A stretch of DNA of 64,000 nt from Paraglaciecola sp. 20A4 (GTDB taxonomy: Bacteria; Pseudomonadota; Gammaproteobacteria; Enterobacterales; Alteromonadaceae): NCBI RefSeq assembly GCF_011378905.1, contig NZ_WTPY01000004.1, forward strand, positions 230,267 through 294,266, read 5' to 3'. This document shows positions 56,675 through 64,000 of this stretch, piece by piece. The position numbers and the translations under genes were made by a program. The first letter of the stretch is position 1; each line of letters starts with the position of its first letter. Below the pieces are notes generated by a model that did not search any database, was not told where the DNA came from, and was given only the letters and a program-made list of their open reading frames with translations.

Positions 56675-56703
56675 AAAAGCGACTACCTACTAGTCGCTTT
56701 TTT
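56675..56703. terminator. Bidirectional terminator between convergent genes
   Basis: AAAAGCGACTA-CCTAC-TAGTCGCTTTTTT serves the small hypothetical gene (plus); on the minus strand the A run becomes a T run for the CDF gene. Confidence 0.88.
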
Positions 56704-56726
56704 GTTGATTTGGGTCACTTATTTAA

Positions 56727-57353
56727 TTAACCACAACAAGAAGGCTTGGGTTTATTTTCGCCCTTAAGTATCGCCCTAGACTCTTGAACAATCTTCACTG
56801 ATGATTGCACGATCACCAAGGCGATAATCGTACCAATGATTAAATCTGGGATCGCTGAATCTAGCCAAACAACCAAGCCCGCTGATATAATCACACCCAC
56901 ATTAGCTATCATATCGTTTCGTGAGCAAATCCAACTGGCACGCATGTTAATATCGCCAGTGCGATAACGAGACAACAAAATAAAGCAGAATAGATTCACT
57001 GCCAATGCAAGCAACGAAATCCATAACATAATGCCCGTTTGCGGTTCACTGCCTCCCACCAGTCGCATTATCACATCGACCAATATCAAACCGGCCAGTA
57101 CCAACTGTAAACTACCATTAAATAATGCCGCCTTAGCTTTATACTGAATGGCCTTTCCGACGGCGTATAAACCCACCATATACACCATGGCATCGGCAAG
57201 CATATCTAACGAATCGGCCATTAGTCCGCTTGAGTCCCCTAACCAACCAGCAATAAATTCCACAAAAAACATGCCACCATTAAGACCCAGTACCGTCCAT
57301 AATAACGTACGCTGTTCTTTATCTTGAGCGTTCACACCACAACATTCACTCAT
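56727..57353 (-). CDS. Cation diffusion facilitator family metal transporter
   Basis: 208 residues, about six helices, without the cytoplasmic domain of larger CDF proteins. The metal site in helix 2 reads GLMADSLDMLADAMVY (DxxxD) and helix 5 has RASWICSRNDMIANVGV. Cysteine pairs at both ends (SECCG and PSCCG) could bind soft metals. A MerR-type promoter with CueR-like dyad lies upstream, so expression is probably metal-induced. The middle of the gene has a second, about 90% identical copy at 63725-64000. Probably exports Zn, Cd, Co or Cu-like ions; which one is not readable. Confidence 0.9.
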   Translation of the reverse strand: MSECCGVNAQDKEQRTLLWTVLGLNGGMFFVEFIAGWLGDSSGLMADSLDMLADAMVYMVGLYAVGKAIQYKAKAALFNGSLQLVLAGLILVDVIMRLVGGSEPQTGIMLWISLLALAVNLFCFILLSRYRTGDINMRASWICSRNDMIANVGVIISAGLVVWLDSAIPDLIIGTIIALVIVQSSVKIVQESRAILKGENKPKPSCCG

Positions 57354-57386
57354 ATTACTCTCATTGAATTACGGGTTATTAGGCGT

Positions 57387-57417
57387 AGAATAAACCTTCC
57401 AGTAACCGGAAGGTCAA
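57387..57417 (-). promoter_or_regulatory. MerR-family (CueR-like) promoter of the CDF gene
   Basis: Read on the minus strand: -35 TTGACC, a 19-base spacer, -10 TATTCT. The spacer holds the dyad ACCTTCC-N7-GGAAGGT (57394-57414). The 19-base spacer and this dyad are those of MerR-activated promoters; E. coli copA has nearly the same. No merR-type gene lies in the window. The remaining 250 bases up to the EAL gene show nothing else. Confidence 0.85.
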
Positions 57418-57667
57418 TATCGCATGCTCAGTAAATGAATAATAATAATATTGTATCCAGTATTAATCGAAGTTAGTTAAAACTGGACGCACTTATTTAT
57501 ACCTTGGTTATTTTTAAATTAGCGCTGTATTCAAGCACTTTAAAGCGCCTGTGGTAAAAAAGATTTCTTTGTCGGGAAATGTCATAGATATTTGATTATT
57601 TTTGGCAGTACCAACAATTCAATAATTACCTGTCGATTGTGGTGAGAGTTAAAATCATGTTTTACTT

Positions 57668-59239
57668 TTAATTTAAATTATTACCGAAGGCGTTACCGCT
57701 AAACTTGAAACTACTATTATTTATTACATAATTTTTAAATTTACTAAAGGGTAAGGCTTTACTGTAATACCAACCCTGGCCGTACCTAATGTTCATTTTT
57801 AATAATTCTGTGACTTGTAGTTGGTTTTCTATTCCCTCCGCAATAATGTTAGCTTCTAACTTATCTGCTATTGCCACAATATTGGGGATTAGCGTCGAAC
57901 GAATAGAACCTGTTTCTACTTCATCGACAAAAGATTTATCTATTTTCAAGGTGTCTATGTCTAATAACTTTAGTTGAGACAAATTAGAGTAACCGGTTCC
58001 GAAGTCATCAATAGATATTTGAATGTGACTGTTAGAGAGAGTCTCAAGAGTATTGCCGACCTTGTCAAAAAGTAATTCTTCATCTTCAGTGATTTCAAAG
58101 GCAATTTTTAGATTGGGAGGTATATTTTTCAACCGTTCCAATCCTTTTAAAATATCTCGATTATTTATGTCTTTGGGAAAAATGTTAATCGATAAATAAA
58201 ATGGCACATCTTGGCTTTGTATGTGTTTAAAGTCTTGTAACGCAGTTAAAATAAGATGTTCGGTCAGTTGCCAAGTAAGGTTTAATTTACTAACAATAGG
58301 TATAAATTGGTCGGGGTAAAGTGGCCCCACTTTATCCTTAAAGCGGGTGAGTAACTCACAACCAATTACTTTGTTAGTTTCTAGGTCAATTATCGCTTGG
58401 TAATAAGGCGTAAAACGCTTGGCTTTTATACCTGATATAATTCTTCGATTAATACCAAACATATAATGAAATATCAGGTCATAAATATATAAAGCACTAA
58501 TACCTGACAATAAAGCGAATAGAAAAACAAAAAGTATAAATAAAGAACTATCAAACTCTGAAAAATTATTGTGTTTCATGGCTATGCAAAACACACTGCC
58601 AGTGCGACAAAACTCTAAAGAATGGCTGAATAAGGTAGTCTTAAAATGTTTTTTGTCATCCGTGGCTAGATTTTGAAATACGCCACTATCGCCATATAAA
58701 TGTAACCAACTACCATTTATTTTGGCACCTATTTCATAATTTTTGAAGACAGAGTACTCACCTAATAGTCCTTGAAACGTTAGTATTATGTTGTAACTAC
58801 CTTTCTTAATAACAATCCCTTTAATAGATTTATCAAAGGTTTCTAACACATGAGCGAACCAAAATTTGAAGCCATCAAATTCAAAACTTTCCGGTGAATC
58901 TATAATTGGGTTGGGTAATTTTCCAGTGCCAGTAGTGCAAAATAATTGTCCTTGTTGATAGAAACCAATATCTCTAATGTCATTAGATTTAAATTGCGCT
59001 TTGCGCATTTGTAGGAGGTTTTCGTCGGAGCATTGAGTGAAGCCTTTTGAACTTAAACCATTAATTATGTTAAATCCGTTAGAAACGCCACTTTGTAAAT
59101 CGTGAAATATTTTTTCACTTTGTTCAGACAACTGGTTTTGCAAAATGTGGGAATAGGAAAAAAAAAATAAAATCAGACCTATACAAATGCCAAAGATAAA
59201 GGTTGTAATTCTGTGTGATAAATAAAGTTTTTGCATCAA
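57668..59239 (-). CDS. Membrane EAL-domain c-di-GMP phosphodiesterase with CSS-motif sensor
   Basis: 523 residues. TM1 about 10-29; periplasmic CSS-motif domain with TQCSDENLLQMRKAQF (C70) and QLFCTTGTGKL (C101), a pair known to sense periplasmic redox through DsbA/DsbB; TM2 about 230-255; EAL domain with ELLTRF, SINIFPKDI, EITEDEELL, IDDFGTGYSNLSQLKLLDID, KIDKSFV, IIAEGIENQLQ and YGQGWYYSKALPF. All catalytic and metal residues are present, so it should be an active phosphodiesterase. Length normal for the group. Confidence 0.92.
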   Translation of the reverse strand: MMQKLYLSHRITTFIFGICIGLILFFFSYSHILQNQLSEQSEKIFHDLQSGVSNGFNIINGLSSKGFTQCSDENLLQMRKAQFKSNDIRDIGFYQQGQLFCTTGTGKLPNPIIDSPESFEFDGFKFWFAHVLETFDKSIKGIVIKKGSYNIILTFQGLLGEYSVFKNYEIGAKINGSWLHLYGDSGVFQNLATDDKKHFKTTLFSHSLEFCRTGSVFCIAMKHNNFSEFDSSLFILFVFLFALLSGISALYIYDLIFHYMFGINRRIISGIKAKRFTPYYQAIIDLETNKVIGCELLTRFKDKVGPLYPDQFIPIVSKLNLTWQLTEHLILTALQDFKHIQSQDVPFYLSINIFPKDINNRDILKGLERLKNIPPNLKIAFEITEDEELLFDKVGNTLETLSNSHIQISIDDFGTGYSNLSQLKLLDIDTLKIDKSFVDEVETGSIRSTLIPNIVAIADKLEANIIAEGIENQLQVTELLKMNIRYGQGWYYSKALPFSKFKNYVINNSSFKFSGNAFGNNLN

Positions 59240-59434
59240 AAAATACCCTCGCTTAGCTAGGAATACTTTGGAATTGCCAACAGTATAAAGTGTGATATTT
59301 TAATACACTAGCACTGGGATAAAATATATTGTTTACATTAGCATCTTTTTTTAACGTCCAAACTGATATCTTGGCATTTCAGGAGGGTGCTGATTTTAAA
59401 TCACTACCACAATTAATATAAATCAGGTGCTAGA

Positions 59435-59479
59435 GATAAACCAATTATTGTGACCGATGCAGGTTTTAAAACTCCCCAG
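59435..59479 (+). mobile_element. IS4-type transposase remnant
   Basis: Fifteen codons read DKPIIVTDAGFKTPQ on the plus strand. PIIVTDAGFxxPWF is the core of the catalytic domain in IS4-family transposases. A TAG follows shortly and stops lie upstream. It adjoins the truncated 3' end of the ydiJ fragment, so an old insertion or deletion ended there. Confidence 0.55.
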
Positions 59480-59480
59480 T

Positions 59481-60416
59481 CTAGATAGTAATTGGCTTTA
59501 GGAGGCTTTCTAAGTAGATTCTGGCAAAGTATTGCGGAGAGTATTCACTACGATAACCTTTCCCGTGTTCGCCCCAAACTAGGCCGTCATAATTAGCCAC
59601 CAGCTCGACTACTTTATCTGATATTTGCGGGATCAACTTTTCTTGTTCTGGATCGCACATATCTAACGCTGGGCGCACATGTAATACACCCGCATCTACA
59701 TGACCAAACATACCGTAGTGCAAGCCATATCCGTCTAATAAGGTACGAAATTCCATTATAAAATCGGCAAGATTTTCCGGAGGTACAGCCGTGTCTTCAA
59801 CAAATGCTAAGGGTTTCTTGTCACCTTTGGTTTTACCTAACAAACTTACTGACTTTCTACGCCAGGCGTAAATTTTACCAATATCGGCTTTATCGTATGT
59901 CACCTGAAAACCAATCACGCCAAGGTCGCTAGCATTGTTTAAACTGGCAGATAAACTAGCAATTTTTTGTTCGATATCGGCTTCATCGTTACTATTGTAC
60001 TCAACCATATTCAGGCCTAGTACTGTTTTGCCTTCAACTTCTGTTATTAGATCTTTGACCGAACGCCAAATAATATCTTGCTTGGCTAGATTCAATACAT
60101 TGCTATCGACGGTTTCAACCGAAGTTGCATTGGCGGCCACCATACTCGGTGCATGCCTTAATGCTGATTCAAACGAATCGTATTTTACGTTAACTAATGC
60201 TTTATAGGTGGCAATGGGCGTAATGTTTAATTTGGCTTCAGCCACAAACACTAACGAGCCTTCAGAGCCGGTGATCACCCGACTAATATCAAGTTCAGAC
60301 AAGTCATCGTTTAATGTATGTTCTAAGTCGTAACCGGTTAAAAATCGGTTCAGGCGTGGGAACTTTTCTATTATTTTCCCTGCCCATGACAATAACGAGT
60401 ATGGGCAATTAGCCAA
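59481..60416 (-). pseudogene. ydiJ: ydiJ-like FAD-linked oxidoreductase, internal fragment
   Basis: The 311-codon frame matches the middle of the roughly 1000-residue YdiJ family (FAD-binding 4 plus Fe-S domains): FLTGYDLEHTLNDDLSELDI, SRVITGSEGSLVFVAEAKLN, ALVNVKYDSFESALR, DTAVPPENLADFIMEFRTLL, YGMFGHVDAGVLHVRPALDM, LVWGEHGKGYRSEYSPQYF. Both ends are missing: the first dozen codons lie in an IS91-type remnant, and the C-terminus diverges after about 20 residues beyond EHGKG, where an IS4-type remnant begins. The Fe-S half is absent, so the gene is dead, though its reading frame is still intact. Confidence 0.85.
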
Positions 60417-61057
60417 TGTATCGGGTTTTTCTCTGCATGCGGGGGTGTTTGCTAATATTCACGTGACAGAAAAACTAGAACGCCTGTGCCGCTACATTAG
60501 TCGCCCCGCAATAAGCGAGCAGCGCTTAAGCATGACAAAAAACGGACAAGTTAGATATGAGCTAAAAACCCCTTATCGTGATGGCACTACACACGTCTTA
60601 TTCTCTCCCATCGACTTCATCGGCAAACTCGCCGCGCTGGTACCACACCCGAGACTGCATCTCACTCGATTTTACGGCGTTTTTGCGCCTAACAGTAACC
60701 TTAGGGCGGTAGTAACCGTGTCACAAAGAGGAAAGAACAGTCCCAACTTACCCTCAAAGAAATGAACGAGTCCGACAAGCCCTACCAGGCAAAAAGTATG
60801 AGTTGGGCGCAACGACCGGTAACCGGCCAGTCAAACGGGTATTCAACATTGACATCACTGAATGTGAAAGAGGTGAAAAACACAATGTGAGAATTGTCGC
60901 CTGTATCACCGTGCCCATGGTTATCCAAAAAATATTGTCACACTTAGATAAACAGGCATCAATTTCACTCATACCACAGCCGCACCACTTAATACCGCCG
61001 CAGCATGGCCCACCGGTGGCCGGCCCAGCACATCATACTTTCAACTGGAGCGCATAG
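60405..61057 (+). mobile_element. IS91-family transposase remnant, frameshifted
   Basis: Plus strand: NVSGFSLHAGVF, then EKLERLCRYISRPAISEQRL, YELKTPYRDGTTHVLFSPID, FIGKLAALVPHPRLHLTRFY, GVFAPNSNLRAVV, ending at a stop at 60763; then, after a shift, SMSWAQR and in another frame KRVFNIDITECERGEKHN, VRIVACITVPMVIQKILSHL, DKQASISLIPQPHHLIPPQ to 61057. This is the C-terminal half of an IS91-type rolling-circle transposase. The N-terminal zinc-binding and catalytic region is lost at the join with the ydiJ fragment near 60400. Confidence 0.82.
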
Positions 61058-61114
61058 CGTAGCCATAAAGTTAAGCCTTGTCTTTTTCAGTACATAAACA
61101 CGCGCAAAATAGTG

Positions 61115-61162
61115 GTGGCTAGGCTGTGCCATTAAGACCGATTTTGCGGCAAGGCTAGCCAC
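61115..61162. repeat. Imperfect hairpin after the IS91 remnant
   Basis: GTGGCTAG and CTAGCCAC, extended inward by near-complementary bases (TGCC/GGCA). It could be the terIS-side structure of the IS91-like element or a terminator before the diguanylate cyclase gene. Nothing else seen from 61058 to 61332. Confidence 0.5.
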
Positions 61163-61332
61163 ACCTGCCCATTTCATTCAATTAAGTCACTCACTTTTCT
61201 TTTTTCATCCTCCACACGCTATTTGAATAGCCTGTTTTGCTTCATAATTGCAGCCCAAGTTCAGCCTGGAACTCGTTGATTAGATCAGGGTTAGCGTTTA
61301 TTCTTACTATACTCAGAGCAAAGGATGACATC

Positions 61333-63261
61333 TTGCCAACAAGCAGTAAATCGCATATTCAAGCAATGGACATAACCAAATCAATACCTCGTGCTTCGGC
61401 TGTGTTATTGGTATGTGTTTTATTAGCTGTCGTATTTAATATCGCTACCCTGATGACTGAAGTACTAAGCGATAAATCGGTACCTCAAGCGATACAAGGT
61501 AAGATTGATTTAACAACTATTGAATTATCAGAAATCGGCTCTGTGCCTCTTAGTGGTAATTGGGAATTTTACTGGCAAAAATTGCTGACTCCTTCGCAAA
61601 TCGACAACAGCAAAAATGAGCCCACATATATTGATGTTCCCCATGCTTGGGTTAGATCAACATTAGATGGTCAACCTTTGCCAACACACGGTGTGGCCAC
61701 CTACCATGTTAATATTTTTACCGATAAAAAATATGCTAATTTATCCCTGAAAGTGCCCACCATTGGCACAGCTTATAAATTGTATATTGATGATAATTTA
61801 GTGTCTGAAGGTGGAAAAGTAGGCTTAACACAAAAAACCTCTGAACCTGGGTACAACCCTGAAATTATTTTATTCGAACCTAAATCAGATAAATTCTCAA
61901 TTACAATTCAGGTATCAAATCACGATTATTATTGGGGCGGAACTTGGACCACCGTTCGTTTAGGTGTTAGCCACAACATTCATCAAGAACAATACCGGCA
62001 AATATTACGTTCCTCATTTTTGCTAGCGGTTTTTCTGACGGTTGCGATATTTAATTTGATTCAATTTACTCTGCGAACAACCGATCCTTTACCCATTCTG
62101 ATCGCATTAACCTGCATACTATTAGGATTAAGAGAAATTGAATCTAGTCAAATTCTGTATTTTACTGGAATAGCGCACTGGTCTTTTGCTACCAATGCTA
62201 GAATTAATTTCCTGTCTTTTTACGCTGCAAGTCCTCTTGTCATCGCCTATTTCCACATAACCTTTTGGCAAGAGTACAACAAAAAACTGATGGCAGTTAT
62301 TTATGCACTCTGCACTATTGCTTCGCTGTGCGTGGTATTCACGCCTCCGGAGATATTCAGTCAAACCATATCACTATTCCAAGTCTTGATAATATTGGTT
62401 ATGCCCTATGTTCTCTGGGGATTAATTAAGGCAGTAAAAAACAAGCGCTATAGTGCACGCATACTCACTATGGGAACAATGTTTCTATTCGCCTTCATTT
62501 TCAACGATATCCTTTTTAGTTTGGATATGATTGATACAACCATCATGATTAGTTTTGGCCTAGTGACCTTTATACTTTGTCAAAATTACCTCACCTATAC
62601 ACGTTTTATTAATGCAAGTAAGCAGAACAAGTATCTATCAATAATCCTCGAAGAAAGAAATAATGAATTACAAAACTTCAGTCAATCACTGGAAGAAAAA
62701 GTCAAGAAACGCACCGATGAATTAGCCAATGCAAATGAAAAACTGGGTGAGTTAGCCCATAAAGATATGCTGACGGGACTCCCGAACCGCCGCGGCATGA
62801 TGGTTTTTATTGAAGAATCTATTATTCATCATCGTCAAAGTGATACACCTTTTTGTTTATTAATACTTGATTTTGATAAGTTTAAGAAACTCAACGATAC
62901 GCTCGGACATGAAGAGGGCGATAGAGTCTTATCTGAAGGATCCACCCTAATGCGTCAAGTGTTACGTGACCAAGATGAAGTGGCTCGCTGGGGTGGAGAA
63001 GAGTTTCTAATATTACTGCCAAGCACCCCATTAACAGGCGCCGTAATTATCGCCAACAAATTAAAAAACAGCCTTAAGGAAACCCTCACCAAAAGCATTG
63101 GCATACCAGTTTCAGTTACCATTGGCGTAGCAGAATTTGAAAAAGCAGACACTTTAGGCTCATGCTTCAAACGAGCCGACAAAGCACTCTATTTAGGTAA
63201 AAAGAACGGCCGCGACAAAGTGGTTTTGGCAGAACCAGGGGAAACTCAGCAGGATCAGTGA
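61333..63261 (+). CDS. Membrane diguanylate cyclase with 7TMR-DISM sensor
   Basis: 642 residues from a TTG at 61333 preceded by AAAGGA; an ATG at 61366 is equally possible. A first helix (ASAVLLVCVLLAVVFNIATL) precedes a periplasmic jelly-roll domain (IPLSGNWEFYWQKLLTPS-like, VATYHVNIFTDKKYANLSLK, VSNHDYYWGGTWTTVRLG), then seven helices of the 7TMR-DISM type, a coiled coil (EERNNELQNFSQSLEEKVKK) and a GGDEF domain (DMLTGLPNRRGMM, LLILDFDKFKKLNDTLGHEE, RWGGEEFLILLP). The active-site motif is GGEEF, which is fully functional in the family. It makes c-di-GMP opposing the EAL protein nearby. Confidence 0.9.
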   Translation: MPTSSKSHIQAMDITKSIPRASAVLLVCVLLAVVFNIATLMTEVLSDKSVPQAIQGKIDLTTIELSEIGSVPLSGNWEFYWQKLLTPSQIDNSKNEPTYIDVPHAWVRSTLDGQPLPTHGVATYHVNIFTDKKYANLSLKVPTIGTAYKLYIDDNLVSEGGKVGLTQKTSEPGYNPEIILFEPKSDKFSITIQVSNHDYYWGGTWTTVRLGVSHNIHQEQYRQILRSSFLLAVFLTVAIFNLIQFTLRTTDPLPILIALTCILLGLREIESSQILYFTGIAHWSFATNARINFLSFYAASPLVIAYFHITFWQEYNKKLMAVIYALCTIASLCVVFTPPEIFSQTISLFQVLIILVMPYVLWGLIKAVKNKRYSARILTMGTMFLFAFIFNDILFSLDMIDTTIMISFGLVTFILCQNYLTYTRFINASKQNKYLSIILEERNNELQNFSQSLEEKVKKRTDELANANEKLGELAHKDMLTGLPNRRGMMVFIEESIIHHRQSDTPFCLLILDFDKFKKLNDTLGHEEGDRVLSEGSTLMRQVLRDQDEVARWGGEEFLILLPSTPLTGAVIIANKLKNSLKETLTKSIGIPVSVTIGVAEFEKADTLGSCFKRADKALYLGKKNGRDKVVLAEPGETQQDQ

Positions 63262-63724
63262 TCTTCTACTATAAATGACGGTATCTTATACTTACCGATC
63301 CGATCATTATTCTCATACTTAAAACTCGCCTCAGTGAAATAGACGATCCCATCACTAGAAATATCCAAGGCATCCGTAAACTTAAAAGGCATACCATTAA
63401 CTGAAGTAGCTAAAACGGTAATCTTACCTTGAGGGTTAATCGACAATAAACCTTTATACGCATCAGCAACAATCAAGTTCTGGTTTTTATCAAACTGCAT
63501 GCCTAAAGGTCGCCCATGGGTTTCGGCAAAAGCAGTTAACTTGTCATCAGGGGTTAAGACCATAATCTTGCCATCTTGAGTGCCTCCATACACTCGCCCT
63601 TGATTGTCCACAGCCACCTCTTCAGGGCTATTGATCTTTCCTAAGGCCAACAATTCGGCCTGCTGTAAAAGCGTATTATCTGCCAACACACCATTAAGCG
63701 ACTTAGGAGCCGATGGTGAATAAG
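63255..63724 (-). pseudogene. SMP-30/strictosidine-synthase-like gene, both ends lost
   Basis: The minus frame reads SPSAPKSLNGVLADNTLLQQ, AELLALGKINSPEEVAVDNQ, GRVYGGTQDGKIMVL, GRPLGMQFDKNQNLIVADAY, KGLLSINPQGKITVLATSVN, DALDISSDGIVYFTEASFKY. These are beta-propeller blades of SMP-30-like proteins. Only about 145 codons of a usual 350 or so remain; the N-terminal membrane part is cut at 63724 where CDF-like sequence begins, and after ASFKY the usual continuation is missing. Its 3' end overlaps the diguanylate cyclase gene by 7 bases. Confidence 0.8.
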
Positions 63725-64000
63725 CACATTAGCTATCATATCGTTTCGTGAGCAAATCCAACTGGCACGCATGTTAATATCGCCAGTGCAATAAGGAGAC
63801 AACAAAATAAAGCAGAATAGATTCACTGCCAATGCAAGCAACGAAATCCATAGCATAATGCCTGTTTGCGGTTCACTGCCCCCCACAATACGCATGACCA
63901 CGTCGATCAATATCAATCCAGCAAGTACCAACTGTAAACTACCATTAAATAATGCCGCCTTTGCCTTGTATTGAATAGCTTTACCTACCGCATATAACCC
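63725..64000 (-). pseudogene. Second, truncated copy of the CDF transporter gene
   Basis: The 276 bases match 56898-57173 at about 90%, with most changes toward the window edge synonymous. The frame (GKAIQYKAKAALFNGSLQLV through RASWICSRNDMIANV) is intact but stops matching exactly at 63725, after the ANV codons, and runs on out of frame into the SMP-30-like remnant. It continues past the window. Two substitutions, SRYRTG to SPYCTG, are unusual. It is probably a broken paralogue created by recombination. Confidence 0.85.

Noticed and set aside
60754..60972. Minus-strand frame over the IS91 remnant
   Set aside because: Antisense to recognisable IS91 transposase sequence and without family likeness.

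Overview
The window looks like a chromosomal segment of a marine gammaproteobacterium of the order Alteromonadales, probably the Alteromonadaceae (Glaciecola/Paraglaciecola type). This rests on the low-to-moderate GC, the nhaB-dsbB pair, the ycgN/ycgM/ycgL/rnd/fadD block, a FlgT-type flagellar protein, TonB and TRAP carbohydrate uptake genes, PEP-CTERM proteins and several chemoreceptors. The genus is inference. No rRNA, tRNA or CRISPR array was seen.

Layout. 1-14.3 kb is mostly housekeeping: the nhaB 3' part, dsbB, a photolyase of the FeS-BCP group without its cluster cysteines, then a long minus-strand run (ycgN, a STAS-like protein, ycgM, an MltB-type transglycosylase, ycgL, rnd, fadD, a hydrolase, slp, a small hypothetical, tsaB and a YoaA/DinG helicase). 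14.5-19.6 kb holds a GH13 enzyme, a Ser/Ala-rich repeat protein divergent from a FlgH-like/FlgT pair, and a CWC-domain protein. 20-28 kb holds a PEP-CTERM protein behind a sigma-54-like promoter, a TPR protein, two chemoreceptors, a small outer-membrane protein and a MITE-like element abutting a stop codon. 28.4-38 kb holds AsmA-like and TPR proteins, a YdeP-type molybdoenzyme with FdhD, a TauE/SafE permease, DUF2244, DUF2855 and a secreted metallo-hydrolase. 38.3-46 kb holds a second PEP-CTERM-like gene with its own sigma-54-like promoter, a large secreted hypothetical, a NIT-domain chemoreceptor and a PhoD-like phosphatase.

46-56 kb is a carbohydrate-use locus: a GntR/UTRA regulator, a GH31 enzyme resembling YicI, a three-gene TRAP transporter and a TonB receptor. 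Three near-identical palindromes (core TCTTATAYAAGA) precede gntR, the GH31-TRAP operon and the receptor, which makes a readable small regulon. A decayed GH127 gene beside it suggests the locus was once larger.

56-64 kb is rearranged: a CDF metal transporter behind a textbook MerR-family promoter, an EAL protein, a ydiJ fragment caught between IS4-type and IS91-type transposase remnants, a membrane diguanylate cyclase, and a broken SMP-30-like gene joined to a roughly 90% identical second copy of part of the CDF gene that runs off the window.
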